In this document: positions 45,485 through 54,682 of the stretch, piece after piece
Layout of the letters: every line of letters begins with the position of its first letter
Position numbering within the stretch: position 1 is the first letter of the stretch
NCBI GenBank assembly: GCA_903642325.1
Contig: CAHJWM010000029.1
Span: 1-64,000 of the forward strand
Source: Myxococcales bacterium
GTDB lineage: Bacteria > Myxococcota_A > Polyangia > Polyangiales > Polyangiaceae
Reading direction: 5' to 3'
DNA: 64,000 nucleotides
Notes under the pieces: model-generated
The model's database searches: none
The model's input: only the letters and a program-made list of their open reading frames with translations
What the model was told of the DNA's origin: nothing
Position numbers and translations under genes: made by a program

Positions 45485-46156
45485 CTACTTGGCCAAGCCC
45501 AAAAACACCGTGAGGGGCAAGAGCACGTTGCCCGCCGTCACCAGAAAGGCGAGCCCGCGAGCGATGTTTTTGACGCGGTTGTTGTAACGCGGATGGCTCA
45601 GGCCGACCGACTGCAACATGCTGAAAGCCCCATGGTAGAGGTGCATGCCGAGCATCAGATTGGCGATCACGTAAACTGCCACCACCCACGGGATCCGAAA
45701 CGCGTTCACGAAGTTCGCGTACACGTCCCCCGCTATCGGGTCGTAGTCCCCGAACGAAACGCCGGGATAAGTGAAGTGCGCGATGTGAAAGATGATGTAC
45801 ACGAGCAGCACCGGCCCGGTGTACTTCATCATCATCGCTGCATAGCTCGTGGCGATGTGCTTCTTCACCTTGTACGCCACTGGGCGCGCCGCAATGGTCT
45901 TGCCGTACAGCTCCAAAACGATGACCGTGTGCACGAGCAGGGCGGCCACGAGCACCGTGCGCACGCCCCAAAGGAGCAGGGGTTTGCTTTTGATCCCCGA
46001 GGCGTACGCGTTGTACGCTTCCGCGCCGAGCATCACTTGCAGGTTGCCCAGCATGTGACCGATGACGAAGCCGAACAAAATTACGCCGCTGACCGCCAAC
46101 GCGGCCTTCTTGCCAACGGTCGTATCGAGCAGAGTGAGAGCTTTTTGAGTCGCCAT
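45485..46156 (-). CDS. sdhC: succinate dehydrogenase cytochrome b subunit (single-polypeptide, B-type)
   Basis: The 223-residue membrane subunit has five hydrophobic helices, including ALAVSGVILFGFVIGHMLGN, VLLVYIIFHIAHFTYPG and VYVIANLMLGMHLYHGAFSM. Several His residues in these helices suit heme b binding. A separate sdhD is absent, as expected for B-type enzymes that anchor the complex with one protein. It is the first sdh gene and lies 39 bases after acnA on the same strand. Confidence 0.93.
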   Translation of the reverse strand: MATQKALTLLDTTVGKKAALAVSGVILFGFVIGHMLGNLQVMLGAEAYNAYASGIKSKPLLLWGVRTVLVAALLVHTVIVLELYGKTIAARPVAYKVKKHIATSYAAMMMKYTGPVLLVYIIFHIAHFTYPGVSFGDYDPIAGDVYANFVNAFRIPWVVAVYVIANLMLGMHLYHGAFSMLQSVGLSHPRYNNRVKNIARGLAFLVTAGNVLLPLTVFLGLAK

Positions 46157-46195
46157 TTCTCGGATTAGACGGTGATTCGTGCCGACCGCTGCGCT

Positions 46196-48925
46196 CTACG
46201 AAGTGCCCTGGAGCAGCTGTCGGAGCACGAACTGCAGGATGCCACCGTGCTTGTAGTAGTCGAGCTCTACGAGCGTGTCGATGCGGGCCAAGACCTCGAA
46301 TTTTCGCTCCCAGCCGTTCGGCGCGCTCACCGAGACGGTGAGCTTCACCCGGGGGGCGAGCCCAGAAGTGATGCCGGTGATGCCATACACCTCCCCGCCG
46401 GAAAGGCCGAGCGTCTCGCGATTCTGCCCGTCTAAGTATTGCAGTGGTAGGACGCCCATACCGATCAAATTGCTGCGATGAATGCGCTCGTAAGATTCCG
46501 CAATCACCGCGCGGATACCGAGCATGAACGTGCCCTTGGCCGCCCAGTCGCGCGAAGAGCCAGAGCCGTACTCTTTGCCCGCCAAGATGATTAGCGGCGT
46601 GTTGTCTAACTTGTACTTGACCGAAGCCTCGTAGATCGAGGTCTGCTCGCCAGTCGGCAAGTAACGAGTGACGCTGCCTTCGATGCCGGGCACTAGCTGA
46701 TTGCGCAAACGCACGTTGGCGAACGTGCCGCGCATCATCACCTCGTGATTACCGCGGCGGGCGCCGTACTGATTGAAGTCGGCAGGTTTCACACCGTGCT
46801 CCACCAGATAGGCGGCCGCCGCCGAGCTCTTGGCAATGTTGCCCGCGGGCGAGATGTGGTCGGTGGTGACCGAATCGCCCAATACGGCCAAAGCGCGCGC
46901 GCCTTCGATGTTCTGGAGCGGTGCAGGCTCCATGCTCATGTCCTCGAAGAACGTTGGTTTTCGGACGTACGTGCTGTCCTCCGACCAAGCGAAGCGGCTG
47001 CCTTCGGGCACGGGCAGCGCGCGCCACGCGGCGTCCCCGCTGAAAACCTCCGCGTACTCTTCTCGGTACATCTGCGAGGTCACGTGCTCGCGTACGGTCT
47101 CGGAGATGTCCTTCGTGGAAGGCCAGATGTCCTTCAGGAACACGTCCGTGCCGTCCTCGCTCTTGCCGAGTGGCTCGGTAGAGAAATCGATGTCGATGCG
47201 ACCCGCGAGCGCGTAGGCGACGACCAGCGGCGGGCTTGCCAGGTAATTGGCGCGAACGTCCGGGCTCACCCGGCCCTCGAAATTGCGGTTGCCGCTGAGC
47301 ACGCTGACGGCCACCAAATCGCCCTCGTGAATGGCGCTGCTGATCGTCTCCGGCAACGGGCCACTATTTCCTATGCAGGTCGTGCAGCCGTAACCGACGA
47401 CGTTGAAATGCAAGCTTTCCAGGCTGGGCAGCACCCCCGCGGCGCTCAGATATTGAGTAACCACCTTGGAGCCCGGGGCGAGGCTGGTCTTTACCCATGG
47501 CTTCACGCTCAGGCCCTTGGCCACGGCATTCTTCGCGAGCAGACCCGCGCCGAGCATCACGTATGGGTTCGAGGTGTTGGTGCAGGAGGTGATGGCGGCG
47601 ATCACGACCGAGCCATGACCCACCTCGAATTCCGCGCCATCGAGCGATGTCTTGACGCGCGTCGCTAGGTCTTCGGGCTTGGCCGGAGCGGGCGTGCCTT
47701 TGCCCTTGTTCTTGGCTAGGGCCACCATCTCACCCAAGTTTTTGGCGAACCCTGCGCCCACGTCCTTGAGCGCAACCTTGTCATGCGGGCGGCGCGGCCC
47801 AGCCATCGTCGGCACGATCGTGGAAAGGTCGAGCTGGAGTGTATCGGTGAAGAGCGGATCGGGCGTTCCCCTTTCACGAAACAGGCCCTGCGCCCTAGCG
47901 TACGCCTCGATCAGCGCCGCGCGCTCGTCGCTCCTACCCGAGAGGCGTACGTAGGTGATGGTCTCGGCATCGATCGGAAAAATAGCGCACGTAGAACCGA
48001 ATTCCGGGCTCATGTTGCCGATCGTGGCGCGGTCCGCGAGCGGCAGGTGATCGAGACCATCGCCGTAGAATTCGACGAACTTGCCGACGACGCCCTTGTC
48101 TCGCAGCTGGCGCGTGATGGTCAGCACCAGATCCGTGGCCGTTGCTCCTTCCGGCAACGCGCCGTGCAGCCGAAACCCGATCACCTGAGGAATCAGCAAG
48201 TTGATCGGCTGACCGAGCATGGCGGCCTCCGCTTCGATCCCGCCGACACCCCAACCGAGCACGCCGATGCCGTTGATCATCGTCGTGTGACTATCCGTGC
48301 CGACCAACGTGTCCGGATAGGCGACGCCGTCTTTGTCGAACACGACGCGCGCCAAATATTCGAGGTTAACTTGATGCACGATGCCGGTGGAAGGCGGGAC
48401 CACTTGAAAGTTGTTGAACGCCGTTTGTGCCCAACGCAAAAGGACGTAACGCTCTTCGTTGCGCTCGTACTCGTTCTTCGTGTTTTTGAGTAGCGCATCC
48501 GAGGTCCCGTAGTAGTCGACCTGCACCGAGTGATCGATCACGAGCTCGGAGGGAAACAGCGGATTGATTTTGGATGGGTCGCCGCCCATCTTCGCCATTG
48601 CGTCGCGCATGGCGGCCAAGTCGACCACGGCCGGCACGCCGGTGAAGTCCTGCAGCACGACGCGTGCGGGGTGAAACGCAATCTCGGTGTCGGGCGCCGC
48701 TTTCGGATCCCAATTGGCGAGCGCCTCGATGTCCTTTTTGACGACCGCCTTGCCGTCTTCACAGCGCAGCAAATTTTCCAGCAAAATGCGCAGCGAGTAA
48801 GGCAGCCGCGCTGCATCTTTGCCGCTTTCGGCGATGAACTGGGGCAAGCTGAAGTATGTGAATTTCTTGCCGTTTACATCGAGCTCGGAGCGCGTACGGA
48901 AGGAATCAAGGGAGCGGTCGGTCAT
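46196..48925 (-). CDS. acnA: aconitate hydratase
   Basis: The 909-residue enzyme interconverts citrate and isocitrate with a [4Fe-4S] cluster. It has the AcnA/IRP family layout: the motif LVGTDSHTTMINGIGVLGWG, the cluster Cys in AAITSCTNTSNPY and in CTTCIGNSGPL, and the C-terminal swivel signature GSGSSRDWAAKG. ATG 48925 is preceded by GAGGA at the right spacing. It precedes sdhCAB on the same strand, so two TCA-cycle steps are probably co-transcribed. Length is normal. Confidence 0.97.
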   Translation of the reverse strand: MTDRSLDSFRTRSELDVNGKKFTYFSLPQFIAESGKDAARLPYSLRILLENLLRCEDGKAVVKKDIEALANWDPKAAPDTEIAFHPARVVLQDFTGVPAVVDLAAMRDAMAKMGGDPSKINPLFPSELVIDHSVQVDYYGTSDALLKNTKNEYERNEERYVLLRWAQTAFNNFQVVPPSTGIVHQVNLEYLARVVFDKDGVAYPDTLVGTDSHTTMINGIGVLGWGVGGIEAEAAMLGQPINLLIPQVIGFRLHGALPEGATATDLVLTITRQLRDKGVVGKFVEFYGDGLDHLPLADRATIGNMSPEFGSTCAIFPIDAETITYVRLSGRSDERAALIEAYARAQGLFRERGTPDPLFTDTLQLDLSTIVPTMAGPRRPHDKVALKDVGAGFAKNLGEMVALAKNKGKGTPAPAKPEDLATRVKTSLDGAEFEVGHGSVVIAAITSCTNTSNPYVMLGAGLLAKNAVAKGLSVKPWVKTSLAPGSKVVTQYLSAAGVLPSLESLHFNVVGYGCTTCIGNSGPLPETISSAIHEGDLVAVSVLSGNRNFEGRVSPDVRANYLASPPLVVAYALAGRIDIDFSTEPLGKSEDGTDVFLKDIWPSTKDISETVREHVTSQMYREEYAEVFSGDAAWRALPVPEGSRFAWSEDSTYVRKPTFFEDMSMEPAPLQNIEGARALAVLGDSVTTDHISPAGNIAKSSAAAAYLVEHGVKPADFNQYGARRGNHEVMMRGTFANVRLRNQLVPGIEGSVTRYLPTGEQTSIYEASVKYKLDNTPLIILAGKEYGSGSSRDWAAKGTFMLGIRAVIAESYERIHRSNLIGMGVLPLQYLDGQNRETLGLSGGEVYGITGITSGLAPRVKLTVSVSAPNGWERKFEVLARIDTLVELDYYKHGGILQFVLRQLLQGTS

Positions 48926-49064
48926 ATGGAGATCCTCGCGCTCCGGCGTACTCCAATGACCTGTGACACGCAATCCGGATCGCGGCCTTTTGCCGCGCTG
49001 GAGCCCATAAAAGCGGGGCGACGAGCGAGCTAATTCCGCTGCGCACTAGCGGTGGTGTGCGCCG

Positions 49065-50714
49065 TCAACGCGGGTCCAGCTCCCAATACCTGAGCAGCGC
49101 GCCACCCGCGTGTTGCGGGTAGTCGATGCGCACGTGCAGATCAGTCGGGCTGCCCGGAAAGCCGCCAAAAAGCAAGCGTGGATCGGCCATCAGGTGGGTG
49201 GGGCCCGGGGTGTACTGATAGCGCAATAGAAAGGCGAACCCACGTTGGATTTCATTGTCCAGCACCTGGAGCTCAGCCGGCTCGACGCCGGCTTGCCGCG
49301 CCACGGACAGAGTGGCAACGGCCGCTTCCAGACGGCTGGCGAGCGGCGTCAGGCGCGGCGAGAAGATTGGCCCGCGGCTGACCGCTCCGTCGTAGGCGAC
49401 CGCCGCGGGCGGCGCGCTGTATTGGATGACCCGATTGGCGGCCTGCCAATCCAGGCAAAAACGTAGGGCGACGGGGTCGGGCGCGCGCTGCCAGAGATCT
49501 TCCAGCGCCTGACAAGTCCAGTGCTCGGCTCCCCAAAAATAGCGTGCTCCGAGAAACCAGGCCGGGCGCCGTACGAGAAATGTGAGCGCGCGCCGCGCGG
49601 CCTCCAGGTCGCGCGCATCCCCGCTCAGCCGCTGTACGCGCGAGAGCGCGAATGCAGCTTCCCCCGTGTAGTACTCGAGCTGAACGTCGACCGGGTGCTG
49701 TTCGGAGACCGAGTAGATGTGCTGAAAGTCTCCGTCGCTACGCTGTTGTGAGCGCAAGAAGCCGGCCAGGTCGCGAGCCGAATCTCCGAAGTCCGTGGCA
49801 CCGCCTTGATACAGCTCCACGTAAGCGAGCAGGGCCAGTGCGGAGGCGCCGACGTCCACCGTCTTCCCCTCGCCCACGCAGGCGTGCGCGCCGCAACGCA
49901 GAGTCGCGCGGTCTTTCATGTACGCCGCGGCTCGCTCCGCCGCATGAAAGAGCCGCGCGTCGTGCAAATGATTGGCGGCGCGCGCCAAGAAATACGTGGC
50001 GCCGGCGTGCCGCGGATAATTGTAATCCGCGGAATCGGTGTTGGTGAGCGCGTCGACCTCGTAGCGGAAGGAACCGTCCCGGTGTTGATTCGTCACCAAG
50101 TAGCGCGCGGCGTTCTTCACGGCGTCCTTGACCGCCTCGCGGGTTACATCATTCAGCGCGACGCGCTTCGGATAGGAGGCGCTCGGCGTCAAGCAAAAGC
50201 GTCGAAAATGGCCACGCCGAGACAGCTCTGCGAGGCTAGTGTGCAGCTCGCGGGCGAGCGCGCTCAGGACTTTGTCGGTGTCCATGCTGAGCACTAGGCG
50301 GAGAGAGCCGATCTGCACCTCGGGCTCGTACGCCTCCAACTCGAGCAGGTCGTCCGGTGTTAGATACGCAGTCCGGCCTTGATAAGTAGCGCTCACGCCG
50401 TCCTGACCGGGAACGACGGACGAGGCGAATAACAGGCGCCCAAGCCTAAAAATCTGTGCAGAATCTGCAATTTGATCCACGACGCGGGTTGCGCCGGGCA
50501 GGCCTTCTTCGTCGCGCAGAACACGCACGGCTTCGGCCTCGCTCGCCGCGACGCGGCGCTCCGTTCGTTGCCCCCCGCGCCACACACTCACGAGCACAGG
50601 GCCCCGCGCGCCACGCGCACGGTCCAAGCGCAGAGTGCCGAACAAGAGCAGCGAGCTTACGGCGAGGAGCCCGATGTACACGACCGCGATCACGCGCAGC
50701 ACACGGCCCGTCAC
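49065..50714 (-). CDS. membrane-anchored alpha/alpha-toroid protein (terpenoid cyclase-like fold), function unknown
   Basis: The ~549-residue protein begins at GTG 50714, overlapping the upstream stop (GTGA). It has a membrane segment (VLRVIAVVYIGLLAVSSLLL) and a region of ~130 residues without recognised fold. A series of helical repeats follows: AVKNAARYLVTNQHRDGSFR, YPRHAGATYFLARAANHLHD, VGASALALLAYVELY, LAGFLRSQQRSDGDFQHIYS. The Gln-x-x-Asp-Gly-x-(Phe/Trp) turns resemble the toroid found in terpene cyclases, prenyltransferases and complement-like proteins. No terpene-cyclase acid motif (DxDD) is seen, so catalysis is not assigned. It is the fourth gene of the glp unit. Confidence 0.75.
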   Translation of the reverse strand: MTGRVLRVIAVVYIGLLAVSSLLLFGTLRLDRARGARGPVLVSVWRGGQRTERRVAASEAEAVRVLRDEEGLPGATRVVDQIADSAQIFRLGRLLFASSVVPGQDGVSATYQGRTAYLTPDDLLELEAYEPEVQIGSLRLVLSMDTDKVLSALARELHTSLAELSRRGHFRRFCLTPSASYPKRVALNDVTREAVKDAVKNAARYLVTNQHRDGSFRYEVDALTNTDSADYNYPRHAGATYFLARAANHLHDARLFHAAERAAAYMKDRATLRCGAHACVGEGKTVDVGASALALLAYVELYQGGATDFGDSARDLAGFLRSQQRSDGDFQHIYSVSEQHPVDVQLEYYTGEAAFALSRVQRLSGDARDLEAARRALTFLVRRPAWFLGARYFWGAEHWTCQALEDLWQRAPDPVALRFCLDWQAANRVIQYSAPPAAVAYDGAVSRGPIFSPRLTPLASRLEAAVATLSVARQAGVEPAELQVLDNEIQRGFAFLLRYQYTPGPTHLMADPRLLFGGFPGSPTDLHVRIDYPQHAGGALLRYWELDPR

Positions 50715-51157
50715 GACGAGCGCTCGGACTGCCTTCGCTTGAGCCAGAGCAGCTCGAGCGCAGGTACGACCACGATGTATGGCACGAGCAGAGCGACGAC
50801 CAAGCCCGACACGACCAAGGCGGCCATGCCGTAGCTGCCGTGGACTCCGCGTAGAAACACCATGGTCAGCACGACCAAGAAGACCACCGCTAAACCAAGC
50901 ACGAAGGACAGCCAGGCCGCGATCGTGAGCGCGCGGAGACCCCAGCGCCGCTTCGCCAAGAGCCCGACGGCGCTTACCCATTGCACGATGCCGATTGCCG
51001 CGGCGGGCAGATCCAGCGCCCAATACCTCGGCTGCGCGAGCACGAGCACCCCCAGCAACACGATCAGACCCGCGATGGCGTTCAGTACGCCAAACGTGAG
51101 CCGCATGCCGGAGTCCGAGCCGCCTGCCATGATGGGCCGGGGTGTAGCATGAGTCAT
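50711..51157 (-). CDS. small polytopic membrane protein
   Basis: The 148-residue protein has about four membrane helices (LTFGVLNAIAGLIVLLGVLV, LTIAAWLSFVLGLAVVFLVV, AALVVSGLVVALLVPYIVVV and one more). No motif is recognised. It starts 6 bases after the GlpB-like gene, and its stop overlaps the start of the toroid gene (GTGA). A transport-like or structural accessory role is possible but not shown. Confidence 0.7.
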   Translation of the reverse strand: MTHATPRPIMAGGSDSGMRLTFGVLNAIAGLIVLLGVLVLAQPRYWALDLPAAAIGIVQWVSAVGLLAKRRWGLRALTIAAWLSFVLGLAVVFLVVLTMVFLRGVHGSYGMAALVVSGLVVALLVPYIVVVPALELLWLKRRQSERSS

Positions 51158-51163
51158 GGTCGC

Positions 51164-52330
51164 TCAGCCAAAGCGGCTGGCGTGCGCGAACGCGCCGTCA
51201 GCCGCGCACAGGCCAGTGCGAGCGGCCTCGAGGGCCATGCGTGGCCGGCCCGCGATCGCGTCCCCCGCGGCGAACAAGCCTGGTCTTCCGCGCACGTCGC
51301 CGCCCGAGCCGGTAGCGATGCCTACGTCCAACAGCGTGCTCAGCCCACGCGCCACGAAATCCACATTGGAAAGCGAAGAGACGCCTTCGAACACCTCGTG
51401 CTCGAGCTCGAGCGGCACGGGCGCGGCGAATGACAAGCGAAAGCCCGTTCCGCCATGACGCTCGAAGGAACGCTCGAGCGCGACTCCGCCTGCAGCAACT
51501 CCGCCCGTGGCCAGCACCACCGCGGAGAATTCGCGCGCTTCGCCCTGGCTGGCACTGACGACGTAGCCCGCGACACTTGGCTCGACCTTCGTCACCCGGC
51601 CGCGCTCGACATCTGCCACGCGCGCGAGCAGGCGATCACGAGCGTTGTCGAAACGGGCGCCGGCGGCGCCACCGAGCGCCGAGGTCGTCTCTCCAACGGG
51701 GACGCCGAGCGCGGAGCTCAACTCCGCCGCCGCTTGACGCTCGATGCCGAGCCAAGGACCGAACAACCAGGCATCGGGCTGCACGCCGCTCAACTGCAAC
51801 GCCGAAAGCAAGCCCGAAAGGCGTTCGGGCGCATCGTGCAGGGCGGCGAAGTCGTACCCGGCAATGCGACGTTCGAAGCCGCTCAACAGCGCGCGCACGC
51901 GCGCCTCGTGGAAATGCGTGTTGGTTTGGCGGGCCCAAGCGCTGCTTGCAAAGCTCTTGGCGAGCAACGGCGCGTCCCAATCGTCGCGTTCGAGGTCGAC
52001 CACGGCCACGCGTTTACCGGCGCACGGCCCCAGATCCAGCACGGCGCTGTCGCTGCCGCGCGTAGGCCGAACATTGCCCTCGTGCGTCGCGACGCAGAGC
52101 GGGCTCGCCTCCAGCCGCCAGACACCGAGCGCCTCCGCGAAGCGCGCCAAGCCCGGCTCGATGCGGGTGAGCTCACCGACGCGGTCCCAGAGCTCGAAAT
52201 CTAGCGCGCCGGAATAGAGGCCGCTCGACCCCGAGCTCTCGAAGTAAACCACGGCGCGCACGCCCTTTTGGGCGAGCCCGAAGGCGGCGGCGGCGCCGGC
52301 GATACCGCCGCCGATCACTGCAATATTCAC
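51164..52330 (-). CDS. glpB: GlpB-like FAD-binding protein (anaerobic G3P dehydrogenase subunit B type)
   Basis: The 388-residue protein starts at GTG 52330, overlapping the glpA stop (GTGA). It begins with a flavin Rossmann motif (NIAVIGGGIAGAAAAFGLAQ) and ends with LFAAGDAIAGRPRMALEAAR, a typical second FAD contact. Similarity to GlpB rests mainly on position next to glpA and on the overall pattern with YSGALDFELWDRVG near the N-terminus. In E. coli GlpB is the second flavin subunit of the anaerobic G3P dehydrogenase. A GlpC-type Fe-S membrane subunit is not present here. Confidence 0.75.
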   Translation of the reverse strand: MNIAVIGGGIAGAAAAFGLAQKGVRAVVYFESSGSSGLYSGALDFELWDRVGELTRIEPGLARFAEALGVWRLEASPLCVATHEGNVRPTRGSDSAVLDLGPCAGKRVAVVDLERDDWDAPLLAKSFASSAWARQTNTHFHEARVRALLSGFERRIAGYDFAALHDAPERLSGLLSALQLSGVQPDAWLFGPWLGIERQAAAELSSALGVPVGETTSALGGAAGARFDNARDRLLARVADVERGRVTKVEPSVAGYVVSASQGEAREFSAVVLATGGVAAGGVALERSFERHGGTGFRLSFAAPVPLELEHEVFEGVSSLSNVDFVARGLSTLLDVGIATGSGGDVRGRPGLFAAGDAIAGRPRMALEAARTGLCAADGAFAHASRFG

Positions 52331-54012
52331 GAATCCAGACTTCCCGAACCGACTTCTGCCTGAAGTGCAGCAAGCGACAGCGCCTCTTGGCGGGCTTGCA
52401 CCGGCCCGATGGCGGCGCTCCGCCGGCGCGCCGCCTCCGCTAAAAAATCCAAGGCCAGCCGTTGCCCAACCTCGGGGGAGCGGCCCGTGGCGTCGGCGAC
52501 GATGCGGCCACAACGGAGGGCGCAGCGCATTCCGCCGCATGCGCCGAGGCCGAGCCGCGTGCGGCGCGCCACGTCCGCCACATCGTGCGCCAGCTCCTGC
52601 TCGACCACGTATCGAATCTCCGCCTCGGTCACGGGCTCACAACTGCATACGACGGCCGCCTCACGCGGCTTCTGCTGCATGCGTTCCAGCACGCGCAAGC
52701 TTCGACTGCCGTGGCGGTACTCGAGGCGGGTGGCGGTGACCGCCTCCATGCCACCCTGCAGCACCAGCTGCATGGGGTCGACCCGTTCGTCGCCACCGGG
52801 GAGAGTGGCCAAGTGCGAGCGGCGCGGGGCGGTGTTTCCCAAACGCGCGGCGATCAGATCCGTCATTTCTTCCGCGAATAATCGATAACTGGCCAACTTA
52901 CCGCCGATCATCGAGTACAGGCCGTCCGCCCCATGCGCGGCGTGGTCGACGACTTGGTGCTCACGCGAGAGCTGATCCTCGTTCGGACCCCAGGCGTAGA
53001 GCGTGGGCCGAACGCCACCCCAGGTACCGATGGCCCGCGCGGTACGCACGGCCGGGAACACGTGCTCCACCGCTTGCAACAAATAACTCACCTCGTCGCT
53101 CGTGGCCACGACTTGATCTAGGTCGCCGTAGTAGTCGTCGTCGGTCGTGCCGAGGACACTCATATTCTGCCAGGGCAGCAAGAACACCTGCCGACCGTCG
53201 ATGGCATTGGCGATGATGGCGTAGTTGGTCAACCGGCGGTCGAGGAAGACATGAATGCCTTTGCCGGGGCGGATGCGCGCCGCCGTGGACGGTAGCCCGC
53301 CGAGCGAGGTGGTGATGGGTGCCCAAGCTCCGGTCGCATTGACGACGACACGCGCCGTGCGTGTGCTGGATTCGCCGGACACACGGTCGCGAAAGCTGAT
53401 GCCATAAACGCTGCCATCTTCGCGGCGCAAGATCTCGGTGACGGTGCAGTGAATGCGAATTTCGGCGCCCCGCTCGCGTGCGTCCACGGCATTGCCGATG
53501 CATAGCCGAGTGCCATCGATGCCCCATTCGTCGAAGGTGACCCCGCCCGCGGCGCCGCCCACGAGGCCCGGCTCGAGCTCTCGGGTTTCATCTGCGCTCA
53601 GCCGCACGTGATTCTTGCCGGATTTGAGCGGCTGATAAGCGTCGTACAAGTCGAAGAACGCGTCGTAAGCGGTCAGCGTCAACTTGGAGAGCGGCCCGCT
53701 CTTGAAGATCGGCATCAAGAATGGAATGCGAAATAACAGGTGCGGAGCAATGCGCTGGATGTGCCCCGAATCCTCGCACGAGCTCTGGGTAACGCCCGGA
53801 TCGGACGTGAGGTATCGCGGGCCGCCGTGGATCATACCGCTGGAATTGCCGCTGGCTCCGAACGCGATGTCGTTGCGTTCGAACAGCGCGACTTTTAGCC
53901 CGCGCAGGGAGGCATCCCGCGCGACGCCGACGCCATTCACCCCGCCGCCGATCACGATCAGGTCGCAATCGAGAGCACGCCCGCTCGGATCGACGTCGAG
54001 ATTCCGGGCCAT
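52327..54012 (-). CDS. glpA: glycerol-3-phosphate dehydrogenase, GlpA type
   Basis: The 561-residue flavoprotein oxidises glycerol-3-phosphate to dihydroxyacetone phosphate. The FAD motif is LIVIGGGVNGVGVARDASLR, followed by SGNSSGMIHGGPRYL and further G3P-dehydrogenase segments (LVGGAAGGVTFDEWGIDGTR, GTTDDDYYGD). The C-terminal ~70 residues hold four cysteines (VCSCEPVTE and GACGGMRCALR), the BFD-like [2Fe-2S] domain typical of GlpA and not GlpD. ATG 54012 was chosen because the FAD motif lies shortly after it. It is the first gene of a four-gene unit and is divergent from an exported-protein gene. Confidence 0.93.
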   Translation of the reverse strand: MARNLDVDPSGRALDCDLIVIGGGVNGVGVARDASLRGLKVALFERNDIAFGASGNSSGMIHGGPRYLTSDPGVTQSSCEDSGHIQRIAPHLLFRIPFLMPIFKSGPLSKLTLTAYDAFFDLYDAYQPLKSGKNHVRLSADETRELEPGLVGGAAGGVTFDEWGIDGTRLCIGNAVDARERGAEIRIHCTVTEILRREDGSVYGISFRDRVSGESSTRTARVVVNATGAWAPITTSLGGLPSTAARIRPGKGIHVFLDRRLTNYAIIANAIDGRQVFLLPWQNMSVLGTTDDDYYGDLDQVVATSDEVSYLLQAVEHVFPAVRTARAIGTWGGVRPTLYAWGPNEDQLSREHQVVDHAAHGADGLYSMIGGKLASYRLFAEEMTDLIAARLGNTAPRRSHLATLPGGDERVDPMQLVLQGGMEAVTATRLEYRHGSRSLRVLERMQQKPREAAVVCSCEPVTEAEIRYVVEQELAHDVADVARRTRLGLGACGGMRCALRCGRIVADATGRSPEVGQRLALDFLAEAARRRSAAIGPVQARQEALSLAALQAEVGSGSLDS

Positions 54013-54111
54013 CACTCGATCGATAGCGCTCGAAACGGGTCTGGTAAAGCGAGCGGCGCTGCATATCTCGTAAAGTTGGCCCAATAGCGCCGCCACCACT
54101 AAGGCACCCGC

Positions 54112-54594
54112 GTGCCACGCGCTCCACGTCTAAGCTTTTGCCTGCTCCTGGCGTGGGCTTGGTTGGGTGCCCGCCCGAGCTCGGCACTTGCCGAGGCAGA
54201 AGTGGATGCCACGAGCGCAGGTCATCGACCCCGAGTCGAGCTCGACCGGCTGGTGCTGCCGCGCGACCTTTTGGGAGCCAAGGGGTTCGAAGCCCACCTG
54301 CGCAGCACGCTACGACGGGAAGCGCGGCGCGCGGACTGGGGAGCGGGAGCGGGGAGCACCATCACCTACCGTTTTTTCGTCGAGCAGCTCGAGCTCCGCG
54401 ACGAAGCTGGCGTGCTGCACGTGACGTGCACCGCGCTCGGTCGCCTGCCTCGAGGCAAGTCTGCAAAAAGTCAGATCGCGTTCGGTGGCGATTCGCATGC
54501 GCGCAAACAGGTCGTCGAGCACGTGTTGGATATCGTGGCCCGCGGCGTAGTGACGCGTTTGGCCGAGCTGGAACGCGCTCGACGCACGCCATGA
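54112..54594 (+). CDS. exported protein of unknown function
   Basis: The 160-residue protein has a signal peptide (FCLLLAWAWLGARPSSALA) and starts at GTG 54112. The mature part (FEAHLRSTLRREARRADWG, ITYRFFVEQLELRDEAGVLH, then VTCTALGRL) looks like a small beta-alpha domain with a single Cys. It reads like a lipid- or peptide-binding family, but no family is recognised. It starts 99 bases from the divergent glpA gene. Confidence 0.6.
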   Translation: MPRAPRLSFCLLLAWAWLGARPSSALAEAEVDATSAGHRPRVELDRLVLPRDLLGAKGFEAHLRSTLRREARRADWGAGAGSTITYRFFVEQLELRDEAGVLHVTCTALGRLPRGKSAKSQIAFGGDSHARKQVVEHVLDIVARGVVTRLAELERARRTP

Positions 54595-54682
54595 GCTCGG
54601 TGAACGCGGCTTTTCCCGGGCGTTTCCAGGGCGGCGGCGACGCACTTGGGAGCATCGACAAACTGCGCTATCAAAGCGCGCG

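Noticed and set aside
45433-46195. Missing sdhD subunit near sdhC
   Set aside because: SdhC has five membrane segments, the single-anchor B-type form, so a fourth subunit is not expected.
46745-47668. Open frame of about 307 codons on the plus strand opposite acnA
   Set aside because: Antisense shadow; acnA is unambiguous on the other strand.
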